From: Gymnogyps californianus
Taxonomy: Eukaryota; Chordata; Aves; Accipitriformes; Cathartidae
Assembly: GCF_018139145.2 (NCBI RefSeq)
Contig: NC_059471.1
Location: 217,453,494 to 217,517,493, forward strand
Direction of reading: 5' to 3'
Length of the DNA: 64,000 nucleotides
Positions within the stretch are counted from its first letter, which is position 1. Each line of letters starts with the position of its first letter. Under the pieces are notes generated by a model. The model was not told the origin of the DNA, searched no databases, and saw only the letters and a program-made list of their open reading frames with translations. This document shows positions 24,833-38,473 of the stretch, piece by piece. The translations under genes and the position numbers were made by a program.

Positions 24833-27800
24833 GTACTTAGCATTGTAGGCAAAGCCATTTTCTGGTAAAAGCAAAAATACACCACATTTATGCTTGCTAT
24901 AGCTTTTACACGTTGGTGCACATGGAAAACTTCATTTTTTGGATGTAACTTGGTAGAATTGGTCGAAATGGAGTGGTTTTGCTGCCCAGAGGGACACTCT
25001 GGTGATGGGTATGAGCCCATGCTGCATTTGCGGCATCTGGCCGGAGAGGATCCTGCCTTTCCGAAAGCTGCTCCTGAGCTTGACGAGAGAAATTGCTCCA
25101 TGTTGGAGTTTCTGGAAGTGTGACTTTGCTGCCAAGGAATCCGTCTGGAGCCGGGCGAGAGGCAGGGTGGGGTGTGCGCAGCTCGGGGACTCACAGGGGA
25201 TCTCCGCTGGAATGTTTCAGAAATTCAGCTCCTTTTCCATTTGGAGTGACGGGGGTGGAGGGGGAAGCACTGATGAAACCACAAAAGGGGTTTTCTGCCT
25301 CAGTGTTGCTTTGGGTCTTAACTTCTGCGTTTCCTAACTTTCAGGAATTTCAGTTCTCGGTTTGTAAGGTCATTGGTGAGAAGCATTGCAGCCTTTTCTC
25401 AAAGAGAACTAGTAGGTTTTTGTCACAAGCCTTTATTTTATGCTATTAAATCAGATCCTAGGAGGCAAGAGTTACTTACACTGGAACAAATAACTATAAT
25501 CGCAGCCACTGACGAAACATGAGGTTGTAAAATTTCCAGCTGGAGGCTTGGACACAACCCCTTCTGCCTGCAAATAACATCCCCAGAGGATTTCTCTTCA
25601 AGCCAAATTAATTCTGCTCACATTTTTTTATTCTCTGATAATGAAAAGGAGGATGGAAGACTTGTACGCCTCTACCGTTACTTTCTAGGAGCACGTAAAT
25701 GTCTATCACATGGGGCTTGTTTCCTTTTTCCTTTCCCCGGGGTAAAAAAAAAAATGTGCATAGTGTTATTTGTCTGCTGCTAGACAGCGTAACAAATTAT
25801 AGGCAGGTTGTGTCACGTAGGGAAGATCCTTTCTGTACATTCATCTTTAAAGCTGATATCTGTAAAATTAATCTTGCCTCTGCTGTCGAAAGCTGTAAAT
25901 TATGGTAAGTTGGAAATCTTGACTTTAAAAGCCTTGTGTAAAGCGAACGGTGCTGCATCACTGGAAAGGCTTGAAAGAAATCACATTTGCCCCCTTGTAA
26001 TGAATGTAGGGAAATTCTCATTGACCTCAAGCAGTCGAAGGAATAGCTCATTATAGCAGCCTAAAAGCTGGGGGAAAAAACATGTTTGTGAGTGGGTTGG
26101 GTTTTATTTCGCAAATCTTTTCCTGTCCGCAAGTGGCTGAGACTGTGAAAGCTTTGGCTTGGCTTAGCGTCGAGTTTGGGGGAGAAGCCCAGCGTGGGGA
26201 GCACGGCAGCAACACCCTGTTGCCGCTGTGGGCTGGAGGAAGGTGGCCGCCGCTCCTGGGGAAGCACTCGCAGTTTGTCCTTGCTGGGAGGATGGTTGCT
26301 TTCCTCTCTTCATCCTGAGAAAATAAATACTCATAACGAACGTCCTGACTGAGTGCATTGCCTACCCGCAGCAATGCCTTTCCCGAAGGCCTCCTGGGCG
26401 TTGCAGAGATGCAGAGAAGAAACCAGCTAAGGGCTCCAAGCTTGGTATTTATAGGTGGTTCTCTCTACACCACGTTTTTGGAGATGTAGTGGTATGCAAG
26501 TAAGGAGGATGGAGTAGCCTACGAGCTGACTCGTTACCCAGATAGTTAATAAAAGTTCTCGTACAGTATATTCTTATCCTTCCTCCACACCACCGTTCAG
26601 ACGAGGATTAAGCAGATGCTGCTGCTCCTGAAGGTCATCAGAGGTGTAACCACGACCTCATCAGACTTGCGTTTAGCACGTAACAACTTCAATAACGTAT
26701 ATGTATGGCGACAAGGATATAAAGTATTGGTGAAGCGGTTTTCCAGGATGCTAAACCTGAGCAACCAGGCAGAGTCAGGGGCTTCTGCATAGATCCAGAG
26801 AAGCAAATATGAGATAAAAAGTTGCCACCAGAGTCAACAGCAAAAGAAAGCGTAAAGCTGGAGGGGTTAAAGTGAGGAATTTCTTCTGAAAGAGCAAACT
26901 TGTTCCTGGTTAGACATGTTTCATCCCTGAGATGTGAGATTACGCAGAGAGCTGGTTAAGAAAGGGTTTGATAAGAAGACAGAGAGAGTGTGGTGACCAG
27001 GCGCAGGGCTGGGTCAGACAAGCGTAGTGACCAGCCCTGTTTTACACCCAGCTGGCCCCTTGTATACCCTTTTCTGGCTATTCCTCCTTTTTTCCTCCCT
27101 GATCCTCTTCCCCTGCACACTCCTTCACCAGTTTGCAGTTTCACCAACACCCCCCAATATCCAGGACCTGAGCGTTCACATCCACGAGTCACAAAGTCCC
27201 AGGTCACCTGCACTAGCTTGACAGCCCATCAAATAGAGTGAGTCATGAGGTTTGTTTCTCCTCTTTGGCCTCATTATGTTTGCCCGCTGGGTTCGTGTCT
27301 CTGTATATCTTGTTTACAGCTTCCCCCTTTTCTTATTAATTCTTTTAGTATTGTCAAGGTACAAACCCCCGCTCTTTCTTTGCATAAAGCACAGGAAAAC
27401 ATGCAACTGAGAAGTGTGTCCTTCCAGCAGAAGAAAAGTCTCCCTGCAGCCACCGCTGTGGTTTTGGGATGGGGCAAAGTATCCAAGAGCAGGGGAGCTC
27501 GAGAGAGGTGGGGAGACAGTGAACACAGCGAGGGAAGGGCTTGCACAGCGTCTCAAACCCCTCTGTGGAGCTTTAACACCTGCAGGACAGCTGAGGAGTG
27601 CTGCCACTAGAGTTAGCCAAAGAGGATGAAACGAAGACCCTCACCACCCCCAGTAATGAAGTATTCGGAGTTAGGACCTTGGCTTGAAGTAGCAAAGTCA
27701 CATTAATGAATTAAATTCAGAGATGAAGCAATGAACTGGTGGAGAGCACTAGGTTTCAGACAAGGAACGACATGGATTTCTGAAAACAGTAGCAGAAGAG

Positions 27801-30676
27801 TAGTTTGGGAAAAGCTCCAGATTGGACTTAGTTTTCATGAATCTGCACTTTCTGGAATGAGATATCTTATTTGAAGCCAAGGGCCCTTTACAATGCATGG
27901 ATAAAAATGAATATGCTAACATTCATTGTAATTTCATACAATTTTTAACAGAGCAGGCATTTCTTCTGGGGTTAATTCCACGCAGATGTGATTATAGTGT
28001 ACGTAGGCAAGATAGATTAAAATCTGAGCCATGGAGTAATCGCTCTAGAAAAATGATACTGGAACAGTCTATATGGTAGGAACAAGTTATTTGTCATGGT
28101 GAAGAACTCAGTCTTGCAAACTATCCATATTCTTAAATTTTTTTAGCTTTCAATAAGATGCAAGGACATGGGGTTGTTTTCAGAAGATGAATGCTCATGC
28201 ACATATATCATGGGGTTTTACTAGACACAAAAAATAAACTAAAATATTACATTTTGGAGTACTTTGTCTTTGTTTGTTGACATCTACACGCTTTCAAGTT
28301 CTTTTCCTACAGTACCTGAATCGAGGGTTAAAACCACATCCCTCCAGCTCTGAGAGTTGCCCTACACCAGTCTTACACACAGATTTCCTCCCTTACCCGC
28401 AGCCTGTCATGTGGGGAATTGGTTGCCGAAGAAGTTTGAGTAGGTGCCAATACTCGCCAAACACCGCGCTGTGCCTGTTCATAGCTCAAGAAGTCAGTGA
28501 CTTTGAAAGTCTATTAGCGGAGGAAACCACATCTCACCCAGCTTTACACACCGGCAATATAGATGCAATCCCACTTGACCCAGTTGCCTTCAATTCCTTT
28601 GGAGTCTGCAAGAAAAATTTGCACTTTCTGGATACGATGTAGCTGGTTTCCATTAGAAGTCCCGGTCGGGATTAGAAAATATCTGCACAGATTTCAAATT
28701 ATTTCATGTTTTAACTAGTAGAGCTTTGGCATGAGCAGAAAGACAAGATGTAGTTTTGCAAAAAATACCAACTACCTCTCTCGCTTCTTGTGGATAACAG
28801 GACGTTTTGTAAGAGGCGGTAAAGAGGAAGGGGTATTTAACTATTTGCAGCCACCATTTCAGAGAGACTTGCTTGGAAATATGGAAAGAAGCCCTCTGCT
28901 CTGTCCTGCCAGCTGCTTGGTATTCAGCTGACGTTGAGGTTTAGATCTACAAAGCTGGGGGTGGCTTGCAACTGCCCCTTCAAACGCTGTTTTCTTAAAC
29001 CATTGGATGTAATTGATAGGGAAGAGAGTCCTCAATTTCTCCTTCATTCATGGGGAGAACTGCAGGAGCTAATGGTAATTATCTACAACCTCCCACCTTG
29101 CAGAAGAAAGGTTGCCCATATCTTTCACAAAATGGAGTAGCTTGTGTTTTAAGAGATACATTTAAGTGTTCAATGAATTAACACCAATGGCAAAGTCTAA
29201 TAAAAAGGGATTTTGCTGCTGGAACTACAGTAGCCTCCGGAAAAGTGCCAATATCACCACACATTGCAGGAGTGGGATTTTAGGACAAGAATCAAGACAC
29301 GCTGTGACCCAATATACTTGATGTTTCCCTGTAAACAGGAGAGCATACACATTACATCTCAGTCCATGGAAGATCCTGAATCCGTTTTCTCTCAAATATT
29401 AAGACTATGTAAACACCTAGGTAGATTGCAAGCACTTTCTTCTTTCCCGCCCTCCCATAATGTAATATTTATGGGGTAACACCACCTCTTAGCTTCAGCC
29501 AGCAGCATGTCCCACAATGACAGTAGGGAAATAAAGATGTCCTCTACTCACCCTCCTTTCAGAGACCAAGGAGCCCTGCTTGTTTTTCGTGTTTGCGCAG
29601 CTCAGAAGAGTAAAACAACTTTTATTGCAACACTCTGTTCCAAGCAGACATCACTTGAATTTTTGCCTGCAGAAGGCTGTACACAATTACATGAAAACAA
29701 GCATGGTGTCAGTGGATTTGGACAAATTAATCATAGTTGAATAGTAATTCAAACTTCTGACTCAAAGAATGCAGCTTGTTCTGAATTTGGCTCTGCTGGA
29801 TTGTACAGAAAAGCAGAACCAGAAATATTAAGTGTAATCCCTCTGCATCAATTGTGCAATTGAAAAACAAGCCTGTTCCTTGTGAACTAGCCCACAGTAC
29901 TAGTCATCCCATTTTGCAGACAACGTGAACTCAAGGAAATGTAGTGAACAGCAATTTTGAATGCTCAGAGATATGGAAAAACTCTCTGAAGACGTTGGAG
30001 AGGACTGTGAGAAAGCGTATATTGCGCAGGAAGGGTACAGAGGTCTCGTGGCACGCCAAACTGAAAGGAGAAAGTAGTAAACCCAGAAGCTCCAAAAGGG
30101 AAAGTCACATAACACAACACACTGTTAGACAGCAGAAGTCCTTACAGACAAAAATCTACCCACAAAACCAGCCGGTCATTTTACCGTATTGCCTGTGGAT
30201 AGAATTAAAGAAAAACATTTCATCCAAAACAGTAGACCTACTCTAAAGGTTTAAACCAGCCTCTAATTTTCCAGAGACCAAAATGAGGGATGCTTTTGGA
30301 ACAGATTATCCACAATGACCTTTTACAGGGCTCATCTTCGTCCTTATGGCCACTACCAGGGACCTGATAGCAGATGGGACACTTTGAGGCTGATCCATCT
30401 GACATTCCCTGGGATACCAAACCAGATAAGATAGATACCTGCCACCATGATGCAGCTCTGACAGTCCCAGTTGCCCGGCTGATGGCAAACCAGCCACCAC
30501 TGGGGCTGTCAAACAGATTCATGGTTGTTCTTCCTCCACTCTGCTAATTTGTTGATTGGATTACAAAATTAAGCTCTTTGGTCCTGCCGTGTTAGCGAAG
30601 CCAGGGCAGTTGTAGCACGTTACGCTCGGCTCCTCTGGCTGCCTCCCAGCTGGCTCCTCTTGCCACCACTTCCGTG

Positions 30677-30732
30677 ACACCATCATACTGCTCTCCTGGA
30701 AAGGACACCATCATACCGCTCTCCTGGAAAGG
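30677..30732. repeat. 28-bp direct duplication
   Basis: Two adjacent 28-bp copies starting ACACCATCATACTGCTCTCC differ by one base. It looks like a simple tandem duplication. Confidence 0.9.
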
Positions 30733-33700
30733 ACACAAGAAGAATGTGTCTTGGCCTTCCATCTGAAACCTCCTGGAGGGGTCCAGAAACTCCCTTTTTT
30801 ATTCTGTACCGAGGAGCAGCAGCCTAGAAAGAAAGAAGCCACAAAGAGCAAGCCTACTGACAACTTAAGTTGGGTTTCTAATTCAGTATTTGAGGGGAAA
30901 AGATGTGTTTTATTGTGTAAATCAAGCTCATCAGGAGCATTTTGCTGTGCCGGAAGGTTTTGATAGCAAACTTTGGTCATGTAACTGTTGCCCACTATGT
31001 GATTTCTAGATAGCCAAACAGGTGGTGTAAAAACCAAATAGATCTTTAGAAAAGAGGACCAGCAAAATTGCATTTATTTATTTTTAAGAACAAATCAAGA
31101 AAACTGATGTTAAGCAGACAGCCTAGCAGGTGAGCTTGGCAACAGCTTACGGCACACAGAGACCACATGAAGAAGGCATTAGAGCGACTGGTGAGACACT
31201 TACAAATGGAAAACTAAAGCTGAGAGGACTGAAGGATGATATGCAGCATTACAAAAGACAAATGCAGCGGGGGTGAGAAATGTATTTTTGATGTAAGAGC
31301 ACGCAGGAAGACAGTGAAGGCGGTGGAAGGGGACCTTGAGTACACTGGAGGACAAGGGAGATGGCTTTTCTAGTGGTATTTTCAGTGAGTAATCCTGGAA
31401 GGTTGTGAAGATACAGCAGTTTAAGCAGAAGAGGGTAAGGGACTAAAAGAGAATTTAGCCATGGGACTGGAAAGAAAAAGAGGGATGTTGGCTATGGAGA
31501 GAGGTCAGAAGCAGAATGTGGGGTGAGGCTGGGTGGAGACTGAGGTCTTCTCATGACAGATACAATAGAGTTTGTTGGTGGTGATGGTGAAGGGAGGGGG
31601 AGAAGGTCTGGGAACCAGGATGGGGGAAAGCAAGATGCTAGACAGCATATTTTTGTGTGAAACAATGAGAATATGAGCTTCAAGGAGTAATAGTTGATCA
31701 TATTAACAATGAATGCTAAATTCCCAGGACATGAGGTCTCTAGGGACAGGTTTCTAAAGCACTGAAGTGTCTAAAGATGTAGAGAGGTGCCTAAATACAG
31801 TTCCCAAAACCGTCTCTGCTCCAGATTTGAAGTTATTCAGTACAGAGAGCAGCCCACCTCCCCCAGTAAAATAGCCAGAAGGTGTATAGAAGTTGCAGTC
31901 ACGTCTTCCTATGGGTGAAACTTTTTCCTTTTTGTCAGTTCACTGCGCTAATATCCGACCCTCTCACATTCGCTGTGAATATTCACAAGGCCAGGCGGGA
32001 TATAGGTGAGAACGGGCTGGACAGTATGAACAAAACCAAAGGCTGTTAGCACAGCCATATTCATCCTTAGGTGGTTGACGTTAACGAGTAAAATCCCACA
32101 GTTCTGCCATCACAATCTATGCAGAAAACTTTGCAAAAACACAAAGCAGAAGCTGCTTTGTGGAAGCACTTATACATAAGTACTGTCCCTTTATGCGCTG
32201 TAACAGGGCAAGAGGACGCTGATGCAATGTTATGCAGCATTATTATATTGCCTTCTTGCCCAGCAGGGTAATACTTTGCTGACACACATATCAGAATTTG
32301 GGGTTTTTACGGCCAACACAGAAAATACTACTCAGAGTAACCTTGCAGGGTCACTTGTATCTTAAGTTTCAAAAATTTATTCTGAGCAGCTCTAATATGC
32401 TTTCACAGACAAAGAAACATACAGTTTCTACGGCCACGGTTTAATGATAAGCAAACCTAGCTTCAAAACTTTTGAACTGAATGATACCCTGCTACAACTA
32501 CATGTCGCAAAGCACTGACCCAATATAAATTCTGTCTTTTGACAGAAGTTGGTTCAAAAAATGATGATGGCTTCCTCATGTATCAGCTGGCCCTATGCCA
32601 GATCAGGTATTGTTTGCTCTTCCCAGCCAGCAAAGGGAATAAGAGCATAATATTAGTGTTAGCTAAAGAAATACTACTTTACACTTAATTCGAATTTGTA
32701 TTGCTGATAATGGAGCAGTGAACAGCTCCAGTGTTACTAATTGCTGAACCACAGCGTAAGGAAAATAAAAAAATAAAATATTGAGAACATTTTGGCTAGG
32801 ATTTGAAATACTGTGAATTTATTTTAAGTAAAAGCTATTAAATGGGAGTATTCCTCAGACTGATTTCTTCCTTTGCTGCAGCTGCATGTAATTCAACTCA
32901 AGGTTCTGCACAACACTTATAATCTTTTATTTAGCATGCATACATAAATGCTTTTTTCCCTGGTCCTGTTACAGATGATTTACTTTCTATCACAGGGTAC
33001 TTTGTTACCTGAATTTTTCAGAGCAGGGGGTGCACAGCAGCCTTTAAGCCCTTTGCAGACATCTCAGACCCGGTCAGCAAACAACCTGGGATTTTCTGAG
33101 TGACCCTGTCCCAAAACAGTTGTCTCAGATGATAAATTACCCTCTGAAACTACATTCTTCTTTCCATTGCAAATGAAGCCCAAATAGGATGCCTAACTCT
33201 GAGACACCCAGCATTCAGGAAGATTAATTCTGCCCTGCTGTCAAAGGGAGTACAATTAGCCGCCACCCACATCTTTTGACCTCTGCCTGCACTTACATAC
33301 ACTTCAAACAGTGTTACATTAGTAATAACACTCCGTCTTTGCCAATTTTAATTAACATTGTGAGTGGATGTCCTGGCACTGAATGTATGGATGTCACAGG
33401 CGAGGAAGGGAATGCTGGTGGCCCCAGGTACACGGTAGCAGTGCCTCCGGCATGGCTTACCCGCAGCCGTGATTCTCCCTTGTGACCAGAAAGGTAACGC
33501 ATCCCGGGCTTTCTCAGCTGGATCTTGCTTTGAACTTGTGCCGAGCTGGAGAACAGCTGCAACATGGAAGAAAAAGAGTTTAGTGAAATGCCAGCTCCAC
33601 ATTCCTCGTACAGATCAGACGTTTGAAGATGCATGCTGTTTAGTGAGGTTTCATAAACTTTCAAACAACCTAAGGGGCTTAAATTCTTAAAAGCCACTGG

Positions 33701-35682
33701 GTTTTTGAATGCAGCAAACATCTCCCATTTGGCAAAACAAGTGTAAAATGTACTGCGGCTCTCGGTGGGAAAGAAGTTTCTAAATCACTCAAGTAGTTAT
33801 ATAAAACGGCATTTGAGATTTTTAGCCGTACTGTTTATTTTGCAGCACTGCCAATCATTTTTCACAATTTACAAATGTAATGTGAGACCGTTGTCTGGAC
33901 TGGAGATGTCTAGGGCAGCCAAAAGCACTAAAGACAAAGTACGGGAAAGGAAAAACAGATACTTGAACTAACTCTGTGACATTCATGACATTTTTTAGAT
34001 GGTTTTCTTCTCATGCATTTTGCAATCTAGGGAAAAAGACAGGGAATTAATTAATCCAGCAGTCCAATCTATTTGTCTTTTTTAATTGGGAAACTACTAT
34101 CTTTATCTTAATGTATTTCCTCAGAATTCTTCAGGAAGAAGTAATAATGTCAGAAGTTGGCCCTGTTCCCATTTGAGTAGTTGAGCAGGACATTCCAGAA
34201 ATGGCCACTCTGCTCTTTGTGTCTTGCCCAAAATTACTGTGTGTACTATTAATAAACCTTCTGGCTCAAAATTGGCTGCACCTTGGTGGCCCATGAAAGA
34301 ACCATGGTTAAGTATAAATACCTGCACATTACCATACAAGAGTCTTTATAATGTCCTTGATTGTGAAAAATCCTGTGTAAAGATAAGAAGACAGCATTAT
34401 AAACAGGAGAAGTCGGGAAACTGTGATGAAATTAAGATCTCTCTGATGACTGCGTTACTAAAATACTAAGAAAAGTCCAACTTTGACAAGAAAGTTGTGT
34501 ATAAATGGAATCATGACCTAACGTTTTATCACCTCAGTCTGCTCTATCACCTGAAGTGGCTGCAGAGATCGGTGCTTTGATTACCACGTTTGCTAATGAA
34601 TCGCCTTGTTTTCATTTGATCACCGGAGGTGGCAAGCATGAAAAGATTTTCCTTACAGCATGAGAAAGAGCATGCCAACATTCCCAACCTGCTAAGTGAA
34701 GGCAGCGTGGTTTCCTCTGCTAGCAAATGTGCTGGCTACACCGGTGGATTAACATCCCAGCTCTGCGAAGCTATTACTGCTGTTTCACTTGGAAGCAGAA
34801 GCATCTTAAATGTCACTGGTGATACCAATTCATCACCTTTTAGGACACAGCACTCAGTGCAGGGGCAATTTGTCCAGTCCCAGGCAGCTACGGGGCTGAC
34901 ACATACCAAGCACTGAACTTTCATTTTACAGATCTTTTCTGTGGACAAAAGACTGCATATTTCAGGGCATAGTCCTTCTCCAGTGTGACCTAACGAGGGG
35001 TGGGTTGTATTTTCACATTACTCCTTCTCAGTAAAGTTGCTGTTGCCATCAAGTCTGCATACGAAGAAAAATACCACCAAAAACTGAAAAAAAAAAAAAA
35101 ATGCCCTGGGATTAGATCCTTCAAAAGCAAATGGACTGGCAGAGCAGTCCTTGGGGCATTTTTTCTTTAGCTCAAGTGACACTTATACTGACGGTCCCAA
35201 GATCAAACCTCGCTGCTCTGCCAGCCATGGGAGGTCGTTTCACCAGCATAACGGAGGGTGTAATGCATGCTCCTTCAAGATAAAATATTACTTACTCCAG
35301 CAGGCAGGCTGGAGCAGATGCAGTACCTAAGCCCTTATGTGGCATTCTCTGAAGAACAGCTGTCACAGATAAATATAATCTGGTTCAAACATGATCTAGA
35401 CAACTCCACGAGAGAGACACTAATGCCTATTAAACACAACAGCCCAGCTATGGAAATCACTAAACCTGGTGACCACTGGAGTGCTGGAGTGAGGGTGATT
35501 CTTCGTATATTCTGTGTGCTTCTGCTGGAGACAGGGGTCTCTCCAGGTTATCCCCTCGGCAAAAAGTGGGCCCAGGCAACTCAAGGTTGGTGCAGGAGGG
35601 CGGTTCTCCTCCTTCTGTAATTGTAAAATGGATATATGGAGCTGGTTCTTCTAATTCAGCCCTCCCTTTTGTCCCGGTACAG

Positions 35683-37703
35683 GAGAGAGACTTTATGATG
35701 TTCAACAGTGATGCATTTCAGAAACATCTCAATAGCTGCAGAAGACACATGGTGGTTATGGTCAGATCTTCACTCTCCAATCAAGATAAGACAAAACTGA
35801 TCATAACAAACAATCTCCTCCCTGAGCTGAATCATAACCACACGGCGTTTTACACTGAAAAGCAATTTGGAACGGTAAAATACCCCACAACTAACCAATA
35901 CACAAAGAACAAGCTTAATTTTTAAACCATCAAGAAGGTCTGTTGAGAGCTGGAGAGTCACAGCTCTAAGGAAGGCAGTAATGTTCAGTGTGCTGGGACG
36001 TTGATTTTGAACTTTGGGCCGATGACTGTGTGGTTTTGAGTGCAGCAGATCACGTCAATGATTTAACAGAAGTCAAATCATATCCACTGGGTCCACCTCC
36101 TGTGATCAACGAGCTGATCCCTTAGCCTTGCTGTACAATGGAGTCATCTAGAGCATGTAGTTAGGAGTGGGAAGAGGACGTGGGTTTCAGAGCACCCCAC
36201 GCTGAAACTGTATTAAACATAACAAGAAACTATACCCACGGACCGTGGGCTTGGTCTGGCTGGCTATAGGGTCAAAGTCTGAGAGACTTCAGTGATGCTG
36301 CCAGGACAAGCCATTCCCAGCCCATTTTTGCTGTTTACCTTCACCTTTGCATCATGGCCTTGGCTGGGCAGCTCAGCTGCCTGTTACCAGCCATATGCAG
36401 ATAACATGGAAAAAACACATCCAGGGTTAAAAAATAAAACACCAAAACCGGTCCTGTTGCTTAAGGGGTTATGGTCAAAACAGAGCTAATGCCTCCATCT
36501 CCTGCAGGACTGGCAGCACATTGCACTATCATGTTCTTCCATTTCTTGACTGCAAAAGGAGATAACAAGAGTCTAAACAGACCTGGACATCACTGCTCGG
36601 AGCAGTGCTGAGCCTGGGGTTTCACGCATGTCCGGGTCCGCTTGCTTGTTTGCATACAGTCTCTCGGGCAGGGAGAGTGACAAAAGCACATGATGTGGTC
36701 AACGGAGGGGACAGCAAACTGTGGCTAGCTGGGGCTTGCAAACACATTTCAGGGGGACTGTGTGGTCTTGGGGGAGAGAATCAGCCCTGTGAGTGAACGT
36801 CGTATCAGGAGAGCACTGGGGGCTACAGCGAAACGTGGGCAGGGTTTGGCAAGAGCTGTCTTCAGTCTCTCATGTCAAAGTGAAGGAGTCATCTAATGTA
36901 ACTACGGCCACCTCAGACTTAAGACTTTAATTTAAAACTGGATTGTAGACAAAGCTTAGAGGTCCGGGAAGAGGCATCCTGTGGCTGTGTCCCCATCTCC
37001 AAACAGGGACGCTCTGCCCACGTGCAACGTCTTTCCCTCTCTCACCTTCTACTCAATATAGAAGAAATCTGGATGACCAGCTCAGACTACATGCCTAAGT
37101 CTGAGCCAGATAGAGTTAGGTGAGATGAATTCCAGCCTCAGTGTTGCGGAATTACACAAAGACCTTAGTTTTTCTTTAAAACTGATCTTTGGTCTCTGTG
37201 CCAGCGAAGAGAAACTAAAGAACTCATACGGCACATCAGAAAACAACAAAGAGCAACTAAAAAAGTGTTATTTACTTACATAGCTGGCTTTACATGACAG
37301 TTTTGGAAAACACACTTGCATGCGTTAGCATGGCTGTTATTGCATTCCCTACAGCTTAGCCGCTTTGGCCTCCATTACTTCCCTCCTCAAGCAGTTACTC
37401 CGCTTACTTTTACTTTCTCACAGAAACACCCCGCCTATCCACACTTCCTCATTCCTGATACAAAAGCTCTTTATAGTACCTTGAACAACTGCCAGGAGCT
37501 TCTCTCTTGTGTTAAGGTTGATGTTTTCAACCTGCCTGAGTACATCTAGTTTGGTTTCATTAGCCATTCTTTTCCAGAGGATTTCCCCCAAGAGTCAGAT
37601 ACGCTTTCCCTTGCTGAAGACACAATGGAAGGAGCTGACAGAGCCAAGGACAATTTTTCCTGGGGAAATGGCTGGGAAACATTTTATGTTCAGGTGCAGT
37701 TGA
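35683..37703 (+). CDS. TSGA13: TSGA13-like gene, two 3' exons (tentative)
   Basis: Two candidate exons join in phase 0. Exon 35683-35874 (acceptor GGTACAG, donor GTAAAA) encodes 64 residues with DAFQKHLNSCRRH and NQDKTKLIITNNLLP. As I recall mammalian TSGA13, it has a closely similar block (LQKFLARNRK, then DQDKTLLIMTNNPLP). Exon 37578-37703 (acceptor TTTTCCAG) encodes RISPKSQIRFPLLKTQWKEL and ends at a TGA about 104 nt before AATAAA at 37807. Position and strand, just upstream of COPG2 and co-oriented, match mammalian synteny. TSGA13 is a testis-expressed protein of unknown function. Upstream exons that should carry the N-terminus were not found, and the C-terminus is shorter than in mammals, so this could be a decaying gene. 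The second exon is the weaker of the two. Confidence 0.5.
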
Positions 37704-37806
37704 AAACCTTTGCTTTCCTACATAATCCCTGCCAGAGCACCGTCACCCCCGTGCCCAGCAGCGATGGCTTCCAGCACGGATGGTGGCTTGGCAGCACCCA
37801 CCACCC

Positions 37807-37812
37807 AATAAA
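37807..37812 (+). terminator. Polyadenylation signal for the TSGA13-like gene
   Basis: AATAAA about 100 nt past the stop of the proposed terminal exon and about 670 bp before the COPG2 start codon. Confidence 0.4.
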
Positions 37813-38173
37813 CCCCTCCGGTGCCTCACGGGTCGGCCATCGCTGTGGGGAATGGTGCCATGACAGGAGATCCACATCATCTCTGGGGTTTTTCGGGGGT
37901 CCCGTCACCATGAAGGAGGCTGTTTGCGCCCCATCTTTCAGAAAGACCTTGTTGAGGCGTTAATAACTTAGGACAGCTCCTTTTTAGCTTTATTATTTTT
38001 AGAAGGGGCAGGGAGGCGGGAAGCAGTGGCCTCCTCAGGGCACAGCAGCAAGGCCACTGCCATTGCTGCTGAAATACCTCAGCGTTTGGGCAAAGGCACC
38101 TCACCTCCCCCTTCTGAGGGGAGCTGGTGGCTGAAACGTGTGTTTATTTTTTTGCCAGGGAGCTCAGATGGTT

Positions 38174-38201
38174 GGTCGGTCGGTCGGTCGGTCGGTCGGT
38201 C
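38174..38201. repeat. (GGTC)n tetranucleotide repeat
   Basis: Seven perfect GGTC copies followed by degenerate ones, about 270 bp upstream of the COPG2 ATG and next to the core promoter. Confidence 0.95.
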
Positions 38202-38215
38202 AGTCGAGGTTAAGC

Positions 38216-38473
38216 ATCCCCTCACAAAATGGCGGCGCGGCTCCTTTAAGACACGCCCTCACCCCGGCCTGGCTCAGCCCCGCCCCCTCAGCAGCGGAAG
38301 AGGGGGCGTGGCTTGGAGAGACGGAAGGCGCCCAGCAGCCCTAAGCGCGTAGGGGGTTGAGTGACAGCGCCGCGGTCCAGTCAGATGGCAGAGGTTGAGG
38401 TGGGGAGGCGGGCCTTCCGGCGGGAGCTCCCGCGACGGTGTCACTCGAAGGGAGGGGGGCGACCGGCGGCGAC
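38216..38473 (+). promoter_or_regulatory. COPG2: COPG2 CpG-island promoter
   Basis: CpG-rich and TATA-less. It holds a perfect YY1-type element AAAATGGCGGC at 38226-38236, followed by GC boxes (CCCCGCCCC at about 38279 and GGGGGCGTGG at about 38301). This is typical of a housekeeping promoter. The CpG-rich zone continues into intron 1 to about 38960. Confidence 0.75.

Larger units (their letters stand above)
22081..35682. other. Intergenic region without a supported gene
   Basis: About 13.6 kb between the IL15RA upstream arrays and the TSGA13-like exons. I looked for minus-strand sushi exons (IL2RA, the mammalian neighbour of IL15RA) and found none. Open frames are 60-140 codons and show no family motif or convincing splice context. 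Missing upstream TSGA13-like exons could lie in the right part, but I could not identify them. Local repeats are listed separately. Confidence 0.55.

Noticed and set aside
24560..24868. 102-codon frame rich in Glu, Asp and Lys
   Set aside because: It is a translation of the GAA/GAG microsatellite; the opposite strand gives poly-Ser and poly-Phe. There is no splice or promoter context.
26990..27241. Possible LTR-like segment with a TATA-like GTATACC
   Set aside because: No paired TG/CA ends, target duplication or match to a family I know.
30238..30522. 94-codon minus-strand frame with CPICYQVPG
   Set aside because: A single C-x2-C is not enough for a zinc domain, and there is no splice support.
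35090..35232. Inverted repeats AAAAAATGCCC / GGGGCATTTTTT and CTGGCAGAGCAG / CTGCTCTGCCAG
   Set aside because: The short interleaved arms include homopolymer, so I could not support an RNA gene or transposon end.
22081..35682. IL2RA between IL15RA and COPG2
   Set aside because: Expected from mammalian order, but no sushi-type cysteine pattern was found on the minus strand.
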